DNA of 64,000 nt from DHVE2 group archaeon (lineage in GTDB: Archaea; Thermoplasmatota; Thermoplasmata; Thermoplasmatales; Aciduliprofundaceae), in contig JALWRZ010000014.1 of assembly GCA_026993785.1 (NCBI GenBank), forward strand, positions 40,323 through 104,322, written 5' to 3'. Below, piece by piece: positions 33,688 to 42,942 of the stretch. A program made the position numbers and the translations under genes. The notes under the pieces are model-generated. The model saw only the letters and a list, made by a program, of their open reading frames with translations. It ran no database searches and was not told the origin of the DNA. Within the stretch, counting starts at the first letter, position 1, and each line of letters begins with the position of its first letter.

Positions 33688-34407
33688 ATGTCCCGATACA
33701 GTCAGAATTTCCTGGTGAATGCGAAAATCGCGGAGTTCATAGTAAGCGCGGCAGATCTTACCCCTGAGGATATTGTGCTGGAGATAGGTCCAGGAAAGGG
33801 CATACTCACAGGAAGGCTCCTGGAGAAATGCAAGGTGTATGCCATAGAGATAGACAAGGCTCTTTGCGAATATCTTGCCCTCGCCTTTCAGGAAGATATA
33901 GAGAGCGGGCGTTTGCATATCCTATGCGGTGATGCCCTGAAAATGGATTTTCCAAGATTCACGAAGGTGGTGGCAAATATTCCCTACCACATTTCCTCGC
34001 CCCTGCTTTTCAAACTTATGAAACATTCTTTTCAAAAGGCGATTCTTATGTTGCAGTACGAATTCGCTGAAAGGCTCGTAGCGGAGCCTGGGAGCAAAAA
34101 ATATGGGAGATTGAGTGTGATGATGTACTACCATGGTAAGGCGAGAATACTCAAGAGGGTGAGGCGTGGAAATTTCAGGCCAATTCCCAAGGTGGATTCA
34201 GCCATAGTGGAAATAGTTCCCATGCGTAGGTTCTGTTATGATCCTGAAATAATAGAGGAAATCGTAAGGAAGATTTTTCAGCATAGAAGAAAGAAGCTAA
34301 AGAACATTCTGGGTGATGTGCCCCACGGGGATAAGAGAGCCGAAGAGCTAACTCCGGAGGAGATATGCGAGGTGGCCAAATATGCACACCGTAGGATTCT
34401 TAATTAA
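33688..34407 (+). CDS. ksgA: rRNA small-subunit adenine dimethyltransferase (KsgA/Dim1)
   Basis: Dimethylates two adjacent adenosines near the 3' end of 16S rRNA. The 239-residue protein starts MSRYSQNFLVNAKIAEFIV and has the SAM motif LEIGPGKGILTGRLLE and the catalytic NIPYHISSPLLFKL. A TATA-like gttttaatattc about 25 bp before the ATG suggests a promoter separate from the rpoF group. It overlaps the next gene by 26 bp. Confidence 0.95.
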   Translation: MSRYSQNFLVNAKIAEFIVSAADLTPEDIVLEIGPGKGILTGRLLEKCKVYAIEIDKALCEYLALAFQEDIESGRLHILCGDALKMDFPRFTKVVANIPYHISSPLLFKLMKHSFQKAILMLQYEFAERLVAEPGSKKYGRLSVMMYYHGKARILKRVRRGNFRPIPKVDSAIVEIVPMRRFCYDPEIIEEIVRKIFQHRRKKLKNILGDVPHGDKRAEELTPEEICEVAKYAHRRILN

Positions 34408-35470
34408 TCCCATAGCTGGGATGGGCGGCAGGGTCGGGTTAAAGGGCACGGATGGAATGGTTGAAGAAGCGATCAGGCGGGGCGCAAGGGAAATCTCGGG
34501 TAAAAGGGCCCGGGAATTCCTCAAAGCCCTGGGAGATGCGACTGATTTGAAGATTCTCACCGTGGCAGGTAAAATGGGGGAACTTGTCCTTCGTGATTTT
34601 AATATCCCCTATGAAATCGTGTACGCTCCGCCTGAAAGAACCACGGCGAAGGATACAAAGGAGGCGTGCAGGAAATTCGTAGATAGAGGAGCTGAGCTCA
34701 TTGTGTTTGTAGGCGGCGATGGCACCGCCAGGGATGTGGTGGAAGCGGTGGATAGAAAGCTTCCCATCCTGGGTATACCCAGCGGGGTTAAGATGTACTC
34801 CTCGGTATTTGCCATCTCCCCTGAAAAAGGTGCCGAGGTGCTCAAAAGCTTTCTCCAGGGCTCTTATGCTCTCCGTGATGCGGAGGTGCTGGATATAGAT
34901 GAGGAGAGCTACAGAAACAATGTGCTGAGGATAAAGCTGTTTGGATTTGCCATGGTGCCGTATGTGGAAGAGCTGATACAGTCCAGCAAGAGCGAATACG
35001 GTGGCGAGGAGGAAGAGGAGGACAAAGAGAGCATAGCGGAATACATAGTGGAGAATATGGAGAAGGATACTCTCTATCTCTTGGGCGCTGGGACAACCGT
35101 TGCCAAGATCGCCGAGAAGCTTGGTGTGGAAAAAACTCTTTTGGGCATAGATGCCCTTTATAACGGGAAGATTATAGCAAAGGATCTTGCAGAGAAAGAC
35201 ATACTTCATCTTCTCGAGAAATATCACAGGGTGAAGTTGATAATAACCCCCATAGGTTCCCAGGGCTTCATATTCGGGCGTGGCAACCAGCAGCTGAGCG
35301 GCGAGGTGCTGCGGAGAATAGGGAAAGAAAATATAATAGTGATAGCTACTCCCCGCAAATTACAGGATCTGGAGAAATTAAGAATAGATGTGGAAGGTAA
35401 AGAACTTCTTCAGGGATATTATAAGGTCCTTTATGGATATGGCCGCTACAAAGTTATGAAAGCAGAATAA
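34382..35470 (+). CDS. ATP-NAD kinase-like protein (COG3199 type)
   Basis: The 362-residue protein starts GFLINPIAGMGGRVGLKGTDG and has the NAD-kinase-superfamily motif FVGGDGTARDVVEAV near residue 110. Members of this archaeal group are annotated as NAD kinase or AcoX-like and may phosphorylate NAD or another small molecule. An acidic insert (GGEEEEEDKES) lies near residue 205. Overlap with ksgA suggests co-translation. The exact substrate is uncertain. Confidence 0.85.
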   Translation: MHTVGFLINPIAGMGGRVGLKGTDGMVEEAIRRGAREISGKRAREFLKALGDATDLKILTVAGKMGELVLRDFNIPYEIVYAPPERTTAKDTKEACRKFVDRGAELIVFVGGDGTARDVVEAVDRKLPILGIPSGVKMYSSVFAISPEKGAEVLKSFLQGSYALRDAEVLDIDEESYRNNVLRIKLFGFAMVPYVEELIQSSKSEYGGEEEEEDKESIAEYIVENMEKDTLYLLGAGTTVAKIAEKLGVEKTLLGIDALYNGKIIAKDLAEKDILHLLEKYHRVKLIITPIGSQGFIFGRGNQQLSGEVLRRIGKENIIVIATPRKLQDLEKLRIDVEGKELLQGYYKVLYGYGRYKVMKAE

Positions 35471-35473
35471 AAA

Positions 35474-35845
35474 TTAAGAGGTTGCTTTAATCTTTTTTCT
35501 GCTTACCTTTATGCCTGTGGGGGTTACTATCAGGAAGTTCTTGCCTATGCCCACAACATCTCCATTTACGTCCTTGGCGATGCTCTTGAGCTCGCTTATT
35601 ATCCTCCTCAGGGTTAGATCATCATTGGCAATGGAGGTATAATCCAATATGAGGATATCTCCATTGTATACATAATCGGATAGATGCCTTAGGTCTTCAT
35701 ATCTGTATATTTCTGCTACTCTAACCATGGGGCCCGTGGCCGTGAGCTCAACTCCAGTATCATACTCATTGAGATCTATATATTTACGGGGTTCAGGCCC
35801 TCCAAATCCCTCCGTGGGCTTTCTCCTTCTCAGAAAACTCGGCAT
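35474..35845 (-). CDS. sepF: SepF-like cell division protein
   Basis: Archaeal SepF links FtsZ to the membrane. The 123-residue protein starts with a short basic segment (MPSFLRRRKPTEG), and the DUF552 core runs from about residue 30 (MVRVAEIYRYEDLRHLSDYV, NGDILILDYTSIAN, DVVGIGKNFLIVTP). The position and length match archaeal SepF. It is convergent with the NAD-kinase-like gene, with 3 bp between stops, and divergent from tbp. Confidence 0.88.
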   Translation of the reverse strand: MPSFLRRRKPTEGFGGPEPRKYIDLNEYDTGVELTATGPMVRVAEIYRYEDLRHLSDYVYNGDILILDYTSIANDDLTLRRIISELKSIAKDVNGDVVGIGKNFLIVTPTGIKVSRKKIKATS

Positions 35846-35965
35846 TTTAAACCACCTCTATAAAGGGTAAGAAACTCAAGGAATAAAAATTTTTCTAAGA
35901 GAAAAAGCGCAAGAGGGATGAAGTATTTATATTAGATGGGCATTCACTATTTAAAGGTGATTTAA

Positions 35966-36523
35966 ATGGAGGATGAAATGGAGAAGGTTCAGATAGAAAA
36001 TATAGTGGCATCAACTTCTCTTGCAGAAAAATTGGATTTGAGTAAAATCGCTTTGGCCTTGGATGGAGCAGAGTACGAGCCCGAGCAGTTCCCGGGTTTG
36101 ATTTACAGGCTTCCCGAGCCTAAGACAGCAGTTCTAATTTTCCGTAGCGGTAAAGTTAACTGCACAGGGGCCAAGGATATTGAGAAGGTAGAGAAAACTA
36201 TAAAGATACTGGTGGAGAAGCTCAAGGCTGCGGGAATAGAGGTATACGATAACCCCAAGATTATAGTGCAGAACATAGTGGCTGTGTATGATCTAGGTGT
36301 GGAGCTGAATCTCACCGACATAGCCATGTCCTTAGGGCTGGAGAATGTGGAGTACGAGCCCGAGCAGTTCCCGGGTTTGGTATATCGCATCGAGGAGCCC
36401 AAGGTTGTGCTTCTCCTCTTCGGCTCCGGTAAAGTTGTGTGCACGGGAGCCAAGAAGAAAGAGGAAATTGTAGAAGCTATAAAGAAACTCAAAAAAGAGC
36501 TGGAGAATGTTGGGCTCATCTAA
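35966..36523 (+). CDS. tbp: TATA-binding protein (TBP)
   Basis: General transcription factor. The 185-residue saddle has two direct repeats of about 90 residues; each contains the YEPEQFPGL block (near residues 33 and 124) and a GKVNCTGAK / GKVVCTGAK block. A TATA-like atttatatta lies at about 35926-35935, and AAGGTGATT precedes the ATG, so this mRNA has a short leader, unlike many leaderless genes here. Confidence 0.97.
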   Translation: MEDEMEKVQIENIVASTSLAEKLDLSKIALALDGAEYEPEQFPGLIYRLPEPKTAVLIFRSGKVNCTGAKDIEKVEKTIKILVEKLKAAGIEVYDNPKIIVQNIVAVYDLGVELNLTDIAMSLGLENVEYEPEQFPGLVYRIEEPKVVLLLFGSGKVVCTGAKKKEEIVEAIKKLKKELENVGLI

Positions 36524-36584
36524 ACAGTTTTTCTTTTTATTTTAAATCCACAACTTATTTAATATCCCAAGGCATACCTTCATT

Positions 36585-37865
36585 ATGCCCGTGCTTCAGG
36601 TGGCGCTGGATTTCATAATTCTTGAACGAGCTATAAAGGCAGCGGAGGAAGCCCTGAGAGGTGGTGCTGACTGGTTGGAGGTGGGTACGCCTCTAATCAA
36701 AAGCGAGGGAATGCAGGCCATAAGGGAGATTAAGAGAAGATTTCATCGCGTAACCGTGGCGGATCTAAAAACCATGGATGTGGGACGCGTGGAAGTTGAA
36801 ATGGCAGCGAAGAGCGGAGCAGATATTGTTACCGTTCTAGCGGTAGCCGATGATGCAACAATAGAAGATTCGGTGAAAGCTGCAAGGAAATATGGCGCGA
36901 AGATAATGGTGGACCTTCTCAATCATCCTGAACCTGTTAGAAGAGCGAAAGAAGTGGAGAAGCTCGGCGTAGATTATCTATGTGTGCATGTGGGCGTGGA
37001 TCAGCAGATGCTGGGCCGAAATCCATTGGAAATCTTAAGGAAGGTGGCAAATAGCGTAAATATTCCCGTGGCCGCTGCTGGAGGTATAAATAGCGAAACC
37101 GCCGCAGATGTGGCAAAAAACGGTGCAGAAATAATCATTGTTGGTGGGGCCATAATTAAAGCCCCCGATATAGAGGAAGCTACAAAAAGGATAAAGGAAG
37201 CTCTAGAAAAGGGGATCAAGGTAAAAAGCGAGCTTTACAAGAAATATGGGGAGAAGGAGCTGCGAGATGCATTTATGAAAGTTTCCACACCCAATTTGAG
37301 TGATGCGATGCATAGAAAAGGGGCCCTGGGAGATTTCATAAAAATTGGTGGTGGCAAGATGGTTGGAAGAGCTGTGACGGTGAGAACCATGGACGGGGAT
37401 TGGGCCAAGCCTGTGGAAGCCATCGACGTTGCGAGACCTGGAGATGTTATTGTTATCGATGCTGGTAACGGCACCACAGCGGTATGGGGTGAGCTGGCCA
37501 CCTGGAGCTGCAAGATAAAGGGCATAGCGGGTGTTGTTATTTATGGAGCTGCCAGGGACGTGGATTCCATAAAAGATATAGGTTTACCTGTTTTTGCCAC
37601 GCATATTGCTCCCAATGCGGGAGAGCCCAAGGGTTATGGAGAAATAGGAGTGGAACTGAATATACGGGGTGTAAAAATCAAGCCCGGTGACTGGATAATT
37701 GGAGACGAGAGTGGAATAGCTGTCGTTCCTAAGGAAGATGCGGTGGAAATAGCCAATCGTGCGCTTGATGTGATGGAGCATGAGAACAGGATAAGGGGTG
37801 AGATTCAAAGGGGTAACACTCTTTCCTCGGTGGTTAAGCTTGAGGAGTGGGAGGTGGAGAGATAA
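36585..37865 (+). CDS. 3-Hexulose-6-phosphate synthase fused to RraA-like domain
   Basis: Residues 1-205 are an orotidine-monophosphate-decarboxylase-fold aldolase (VALDFI, VADLKTMDVGRVEVEMAAKSGAD) of the hexulose-6-phosphate synthase type, making hexulose-6-phosphate from formaldehyde and ribulose-5-phosphate or the reverse. Residues about 225-426 are an RraA/HMG aldolase-like domain (TPNLSDAMHRKGALGDF, PGDVIVIDAGNGTTAVWGE, YGAARDVDSI). In archaea this fusion probably runs in reverse to supply pentose phosphates. A TATA-like cttatttaata about 25-30 bp upstream indicates a leaderless start. Confidence 0.93.
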   Translation: MPVLQVALDFIILERAIKAAEEALRGGADWLEVGTPLIKSEGMQAIREIKRRFHRVTVADLKTMDVGRVEVEMAAKSGADIVTVLAVADDATIEDSVKAARKYGAKIMVDLLNHPEPVRRAKEVEKLGVDYLCVHVGVDQQMLGRNPLEILRKVANSVNIPVAAAGGINSETAADVAKNGAEIIIVGGAIIKAPDIEEATKRIKEALEKGIKVKSELYKKYGEKELRDAFMKVSTPNLSDAMHRKGALGDFIKIGGGKMVGRAVTVRTMDGDWAKPVEAIDVARPGDVIVIDAGNGTTAVWGELATWSCKIKGIAGVVIYGAARDVDSIKDIGLPVFATHIAPNAGEPKGYGEIGVELNIRGVKIKPGDWIIGDESGIAVVPKEDAVEIANRALDVMEHENRIRGEIQRGNTLSSVVKLEEWEVER

Positions 37866-37921
37866 GAATTTTGGGGGATAATCTTTATATCTCAGGGAAA
37901 GATTTAGGTGCGGTGAGAAAA

Positions 37922-39040
37922 ATGAGCGAGAAGATAACGATAAGCTTAATTAAGGCTGATGTAGGAGGTTGGCCAGGTCATTCTTCAGTGCATCCGGATC
38001 TTATCGAGAAGGCTAAAGAATGCTTGGAGAAGGCGAAGAATGAAGGGCTTCTCATAGATTATCACGTAACAGGCGTAGGTGATGACCTGCAGCTCATAAT
38101 GACCCACAGGAAGGGTGTGGATAGCCAAGAAATTCACAAACTTGCCTGGGATACCTTTGTTGAGGCAACTAAGGTGGCTAAGGAGCTTGGGCTCTACGGT
38201 GCAGGCCAGGACCTGTTAAAGGATGCTTTTAGTGGTAATGTTCGTGGTATGGGACCAGGAATAGCAGAGATGGAGATTACGCCCCGCAAATCGGAGCCCA
38301 TCATAGCCTTTATGATGGACAAGACAGAACCAGGAGCGTTCAACCTGCCGATCTACAGAATGTTCGCGGACCCATTCAACACCGCCGGATTGGTTATAGA
38401 TCCCAGTATGCATGACGGCTTTATATTCGAGGTATGGGACATCATGGAGCACAAGAAGGTATTGATGAAGACCCCTGAGGAAATGTATGATTTACTTGCG
38501 CTCATAGGTGCCAAATCAAGATATGTGATTAAGCGAGTATATCCCAAGGAAAGCAATCCCAAGCTCAAGCCTGGGGAGCCTGTGGCGGTAATAAGCACCG
38601 AGAAACTTTACCAGATTGCAGGGGAGTACATAGGGAAGGATGACCCCGTTGCGCTTGTGAGGGCACAGAGTGGATGTCCTGCCTTGGGTGAAGTGCTTGA
38701 ACCCTTTGCGTTCCCGCATCTCGTATCTGGATGGATGCGCGGCTCCCACAACGGGCCTCTCATGCCTGTGAGCATAAAGCAGGCACACTGCACAAGATTC
38801 GACGGCCCGCCACGTGTGGCAGCTCTGGGATTCCAGCTTGCCAATGGAAGGCTGGTAGGTCCTGTAGACCTATTTGATGATCCTGCCTTCGATGAGGCAA
38901 GAAGAACTGCACAGATAATCGCGGATTACATGCGCCGCCATGGACCCTTTGAACCCCATCGCCTGCCCCTGGAGGACATGGAGTACACAACGCTACCTAA
39001 GGTTCTCAAGAAACTACAGGAGAGGTTTGAAAACCTCTAA
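37922..39040 (+). CDS. fbp: Bifunctional fructose-1,6-bisphosphate aldolase/phosphatase
   Basis: Archaeal gluconeogenic enzyme that makes fructose-6-phosphate from triose phosphates. The 372-residue protein starts MSEKITISLIKADVGGWPG and contains GVGDDLQLIMTHRKG, GMGPGIAEMEI and RFDGPPRVAALGFQ, all diagnostic. The ATG at 37922 is chosen because family members begin just before KADVGG; GGTGCGGTGAG precedes it and a TATA-like ctttatatc lies at 37882-37890. Confidence 0.96.
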   Translation: MSEKITISLIKADVGGWPGHSSVHPDLIEKAKECLEKAKNEGLLIDYHVTGVGDDLQLIMTHRKGVDSQEIHKLAWDTFVEATKVAKELGLYGAGQDLLKDAFSGNVRGMGPGIAEMEITPRKSEPIIAFMMDKTEPGAFNLPIYRMFADPFNTAGLVIDPSMHDGFIFEVWDIMEHKKVLMKTPEEMYDLLALIGAKSRYVIKRVYPKESNPKLKPGEPVAVISTEKLYQIAGEYIGKDDPVALVRAQSGCPALGEVLEPFAFPHLVSGWMRGSHNGPLMPVSIKQAHCTRFDGPPRVAALGFQLANGRLVGPVDLFDDPAFDEARRTAQIIADYMRRHGPFEPHRLPLEDMEYTTLPKVLKKLQERFENL

Positions 39041-39076
39041 TCCCTCTTATTAGGTTACCCAAAAATGTTTAGATAA

Positions 39077-39088
39077 GTTTAAATATTT
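39077..39088 (+). promoter_or_regulatory. TATA box of the feo operon
   Basis: The AT-rich gtttaaatattt lies about 25 bp before the GTG of feoA, consistent with a leaderless mRNA. The 66-bp space from the fbp stop is AT-rich; an iron-repressor operator would be expected here in view of the feo genes, but I cannot identify a convincing palindrome. Confidence 0.5.
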
Positions 39089-39107
39089 CTTTTTTATCCT
39101 CATTTGT

Positions 39108-39539
39108 GTGAAGCTAAGCGAACTAAATCCAGGGGAGACTGCGCTCGTTATTCACGTTGGAGGCAATGGAGCAGTTCATCGGAGACTCCTTTCCATGGGT
39201 ATACTTCCCGGGACGGTTATTCGCAGCGTCAGGGTATCTCCACTTGGAGACCCTGTTATCTATGAGATTAGAGGTTCTTTTATCTCGCTAAGAAGAAACG
39301 AGGCGGAGGAGGTAGAAATCGAAAAAATAGTGCCCTTACATCTCGTACCTCCTGGCACCGTTGTTAAGGTAGTTCTAATAGATGGTGGGATGGGATTTAT
39401 TCAGAATCTCAGTAAGATGGGTATTTCCCCTGGCAAGGTTGTAGAGGTGCTCCGTCCTTGCTGTCCCATGCTTGTTAGAACCCCCACGGGCAGCTTCCCC
39501 ATAGGGAAAGGAATGGCGTACCGCATATATGTGAGGTGA
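39108..39539 (+). CDS. feoA: Tandem FeoA-FeoA protein
   Basis: SH3-like accessory factor of ferrous iron uptake. The 143-residue protein holds two FeoA domains: residues 1-73 (MKLSELNPGETALVIHVGG, RLLSMGILPGTVIRSV, IYEIRGSFISLRRNEAEEV) and 75-143 (LHLVPPGTVVKVV, LSKMGISPGKVVEVL, VRTPTGSFPIGKGMAYRI). Most FeoA proteins have a single domain of 75-80 residues. GTG start. FeoB begins 6 bp later. Confidence 0.88.
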   Translation: MKLSELNPGETALVIHVGGNGAVHRRLLSMGILPGTVIRSVRVSPLGDPVIYEIRGSFISLRRNEAEEVEIEKIVPLHLVPPGTVVKVVLIDGGMGFIQNLSKMGISPGKVVEVLRPCCPMLVRTPTGSFPIGKGMAYRIYVR

Positions 39540-39545
39540 GCTAAC

Positions 39546-41543
39546 ATGCTCATTGCCCTGGCCGGAAATCCCAATACAGGGAAAACCACAATTTTTAACG
39601 CTCTCACAGGAAGTCATCAGCATGTGGGAAACTGGCCGGGGGTTACCGTGGAGAAGAAGGAAGGTTTTGCGGAATATAAAGGGGAGAGGATAAGAATTGT
39701 AGATCTCCCAGGAACATATTCCCTTACCGCCTATTCTTTAGAAGAACTTATCGCGAGAAATTTCATTCTGGAAGAGAAACCCGATGTGGTTATCGACATC
39801 ATCGATTCTACAAATCTCGAAAGGAATCTCTATCTTCTCACAGAGCTCATGGAGCTAACAGACAAGATAGTCGTGGCCTTAAACATGTTCGATGAAGCCA
39901 GGAAGAAGTACAGGATAGATGTAGAAAAGATGCGGAGGATTCTGGGAATTCCTGTGGTGCCCACCATTGCCATAAAAGGTCAGGGAATAAAGGAGCTTTT
40001 GCGAGAGGCGGTGGAAGGTAAATTCAACCTTAAAAAACCGGAATATCCCAGAGATGTGGAGGATAGAATAAAAAGAATTGAGGAGATGCTAAAGGACCAT
40101 CATTTGGAAAACGAGAGGTGGTATGCCATAAAGCTCCTGGAAAACGATGGTGATGTGGTTAAAAAGCTTCAGGGTATAGGTGCTAGGGATGTGATTCATG
40201 CGGCAGAACATTTTAGACACGAGCTGGAAGACATCTATGGGGATGATATAGAGACCCTGATGGCATCCTTCCGCTACTCTTTTTCCCATGGATTATTTCA
40301 CGAGGTTGCCGAGCCCATAAATGTTGGTGGTGTAACCATCACGGATATGATTGACCATGTGGTGGCTCATAAAATCTTTGGGATTCCCATATTCCTGGTA
40401 GTGATGTATCTCTCCTTCAACTTCGTATTCCAGGTGGCGGCGCCCTTTCAGGATGCCATAGATCTGATTTTCAATGGCAAGGATTTGAGCAATGGAGCAC
40501 ATATCGCAGGGCTTATAGACCTTTCCTACTCATGGATGGCCGGTTTTCTTCCAGATTGGCTATCCTCTTTTATAAACTACGGAATGCTGAGAGGTCTTGC
40601 TGCGGTTCTCACTTTCACACCTATAATAATGCTTCTGTTCATAATTCTCTCCATCCTGGAGGACTCAGGGTATCTGGCAAGAGTTGCTTTTCTCCTGGAC
40701 AGGATTATGAGGAAGATGGGGCTGGAGGGAAGAGGCGTTATTTCTCTCATGCTGGGGCTTGGATGCAATGTGCCAGCCATAATGAGCACTCGGGCCCTGA
40801 GAAATGAAAGGGAGCGAAAGCTCAGTATCGCGCTTAACCCACTTATACCCTGCGGAGCCAGGATTCAGGTATTCGCATTCCTCACATCGCTATTTTTTGC
40901 AAAGAATCAGGCTGTGGTTTTGTGGTCTCTCCTTCTTATATCCTTCGCTGTGGTGGGTATCCTCGGATATATCTACAGCAAAACTATATTTCGTGGAGAG
41001 GTAGAACCCTTCGTGATGGAGTTACCACCATACAGGTTGCCCACTTTCAAGGGTATCATGATTCATATGTGGGAGAAGAGCGAGGGGTTCCTTAGAAAAG
41101 CAGGCACAATAATAATAGGTGCTGCAGGGATAATATGGCTCCTGGCTGCTCTTCCGTGGGGTGTAGAATATGGAAGCGAAGCCAGTTATATAGGGCAGAT
41201 TGCCCAGTTTTTGGGACCTGCAGGACATCTCTTTGGGCTAACACCGGAGGCCATAATAGCCCTATTCTTTGGCTTCTTTGCCAAGGAGGTGGTGATAGAT
41301 AGTTTCACCGTGCTATTTGGCTCCAAACAGGCACTTCTTGCATCCATGACGCAGCTTCAGGCATATTCATTCCTCCTCTTTCTTCTCTTCTATACACCCT
41401 GTGTTGCCACCCTCGCCACCATATATCAGGAGACAAGGAGTAGAAAATTTGTGTTTTTTGTTGTTATAGAAGGCTTGGCTCTCGCCGTGCTCTTCTCCTT
41501 CCTTGCATATAACATAGGCCTTCTGCTGGGGGTGGGAGGTTGA
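39546..41543 (+). CDS. feoB: Ferrous iron transporter FeoB
   Basis: GTP-dependent membrane permease for Fe2+. The 665-residue protein has a cytosolic G domain (G1 LAGNPNTGKTTIFNALTG, G3 VDLPGTYSLTAYS, G4 NMFDE) to about residue 165, a helical spacer, and a membrane domain starting about residue 275 with the Gate motifs LGLGCNVPAIMSTR and PLIPCGARIQVFAF, each holding the conserved Cys. It overlaps the next gene by 4 bp. Confidence 0.96.
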   Translation: MLIALAGNPNTGKTTIFNALTGSHQHVGNWPGVTVEKKEGFAEYKGERIRIVDLPGTYSLTAYSLEELIARNFILEEKPDVVIDIIDSTNLERNLYLLTELMELTDKIVVALNMFDEARKKYRIDVEKMRRILGIPVVPTIAIKGQGIKELLREAVEGKFNLKKPEYPRDVEDRIKRIEEMLKDHHLENERWYAIKLLENDGDVVKKLQGIGARDVIHAAEHFRHELEDIYGDDIETLMASFRYSFSHGLFHEVAEPINVGGVTITDMIDHVVAHKIFGIPIFLVVMYLSFNFVFQVAAPFQDAIDLIFNGKDLSNGAHIAGLIDLSYSWMAGFLPDWLSSFINYGMLRGLAAVLTFTPIIMLLFIILSILEDSGYLARVAFLLDRIMRKMGLEGRGVISLMLGLGCNVPAIMSTRALRNERERKLSIALNPLIPCGARIQVFAFLTSLFFAKNQAVVLWSLLLISFAVVGILGYIYSKTIFRGEVEPFVMELPPYRLPTFKGIMIHMWEKSEGFLRKAGTIIIGAAGIIWLLAALPWGVEYGSEASYIGQIAQFLGPAGHLFGLTPEAIIALFFGFFAKEVVIDSFTVLFGSKQALLASMTQLQAYSFLLFLLFYTPCVATLATIYQETRSRKFVFFVVIEGLALAVLFSFLAYNIGLLLGVGG

Positions 41544-42097
41544 AGCGCATATACCTTGAAATCTCTGTTATTTACGCTGCTTTTCTTGCCTCGCTTTCTC
41601 TTTATTATGGAATTATGGAAATTCTAAATTCCTTCGGACATTTACCTTACCTCTTTCTACTTACTTTGCTAACCCTTTTCCCGGGAGTCTTCTGGAAAAA
41701 CTTCGAAAAGAAAGGATATGTGATGGTTGCGCTTATCCTTCTGACCCTCGCTGCTCTTCTTCTCTCCCTCCATTTCTCCGGTACAAAAGATATAATGGGA
41801 GGTTTCTCCCTAATTCTTGTGTCTTCGCTTCTATTTTATTCTCTACACGATACCCTTCGAGAGCTTTATAGCGGTTTATCCTTCTACATTGTGGGCCTAT
41901 TTCTTCTCCTGGCCATAGGAGTGCTGCAGCTTCTCATCCTCGCGGCTGAAATCTTGGATTATTATATTCTTTGCATCGGAGAGAGTTGCACGCCATATTC
42001 CTTCTCCCTGAGACCTGAGTACCTGCTCTTTTTCCTGGGTCTTTTTGCCCTATATCCTTTCTTCCACCGCTGGGAGTTCAGGAGGAAGGAGCGATGA
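41540..42097 (+). CDS. Six-helix membrane protein of the feo operon
   Basis: I do not recognise a family. The 185-residue protein is very hydrophobic with about six membrane segments and short loops; it has no obvious metal-binding Cys or His cluster apart from CIGESCTPY near the sixth helix. Its start overlaps feoB by 4 bp and its end overlaps the regulator-like gene by 4 bp, so it is co-translated with the iron transport genes and may assist them. Confidence 0.72.
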   Translation: MKRIYLEISVIYAAFLASLSLYYGIMEILNSFGHLPYLFLLTLLTLFPGVFWKNFEKKGYVMVALILLTLAALLLSLHFSGTKDIMGGFSLILVSSLLFYSLHDTLRELYSGLSFYIVGLFLLLAIGVLQLLILAAEILDYYILCIGESCTPYSFSLRPEYLLFFLGLFALYPFFHRWEFRRKER

Positions 42098-42351
42098 TGA
42101 AAAAGATCATTAAGAGAATATGGGAGGGGCGAACAATAGCCCAGATCTCAGAGGAGCTGAATATGGAATATTCTGCGGTGATGGGTATTATCGAGCATCT
42201 TGTCAAGCTTGGCTATCTGGAGGAGAGAAAAAGGAACGATGAGGAGGCAAAGATTTGCAGAAGCTGTCCCTTGTTTAGGGTATGCTCCAAAAGGGAGTTA
42301 AAAATATACTATTTAACGGAGAAGGGAAGGAAGCTGCTGGGAGTAAATTAA
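42094..42351 (+). CDS. FeoC-like winged-helix protein with cysteine cluster
   Basis: The 85-residue protein has a winged-helix DNA-binding core (IKRIWEGRTIAQISEELNM, then EHLVKLGYLEERK) and CRSCPLFRVC near residue 50, a three-cysteine CxxC-x5-C cluster that could bind an Fe-S cluster or zinc. Small proteins of this kind downstream of feoB in bacteria are FeoC; sequence identity is not obvious, so the name is by context. Confidence 0.7.
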   Translation: MMKKIIKRIWEGRTIAQISEELNMEYSAVMGIIEHLVKLGYLEERKRNDEEAKICRSCPLFRVCSKRELKIYYLTEKGRKLLGVN

Positions 42352-42377
42352 ATATGAATAAAAGGCATGGCTTCACT

Positions 42378-42878
42378 ATGCTCGGTATAATAAGCGATAC
42401 CCACGATAACCTAACGGCGGTGGATGATGCACTTGAAATCTTCAAAAAAGAAGGGGTGAAGCTTATAATTCATCTGGGCGATATTATCTCGCCATTCACG
42501 CTGCGAAAGTTTCAGGGTTTTCAGCTTCAGGGGATCTTTGGGAACAACGATGGTGACAAGGTTCTCCTGCAAACCATCGCTGGGGATATGGGATTTCGAA
42601 TTGAAGATGGGCCTCTGGAACTGGAAATCCAAGGCAAAAAATTCCTACTTGTCCATGGATACGGAAGTGTGGAGAGAACCAAAAAACTGGTGGAATCATT
42701 CGTTAATAGCGGAAATTACGACTTTGTGCTCTATGGTCACACTCACCAGATAGATGTTAGAAGAGTAGGGCATACTCTTGTTCTCAATCCCGGAGAGGCC
42801 TGCGGATATCTAACTGGAAAGAGGTCTCTTGCACTGCTGGATGTAGAAAGCTCTAGCGCAAGGATAATTACCTTCTAA
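42378..42878 (+). CDS. YfcE/MJ0936-type phosphodiesterase
   Basis: Calcineurin-like metallophosphodiesterase. The 166-residue protein has the metal motifs MLGIISDTHDN, HLGDIISPF, FGNNDGDK, LVHGYG and YGHTHQIDV. The ATG at 42378 fits the family start and lies about 25-30 bp after a TATA-like attaaatatg at 42346-42355, so it is likely leaderless; upstream starts at 42282 and 42354 would overlap the previous gene or the promoter. Confidence 0.93.
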   Translation: MLGIISDTHDNLTAVDDALEIFKKEGVKLIIHLGDIISPFTLRKFQGFQLQGIFGNNDGDKVLLQTIAGDMGFRIEDGPLELEIQGKKFLLVHGYGSVERTKKLVESFVNSGNYDFVLYGHTHQIDVRRVGHTLVLNPGEACGYLTGKRSLALLDVESSSARIITF

Positions 42879-42942
42879 ATTCCGAATATTTAACAAAATC
42901 TCGACCCAAAATATTTCTATAAAAATTGCATTCTCCTTATGT

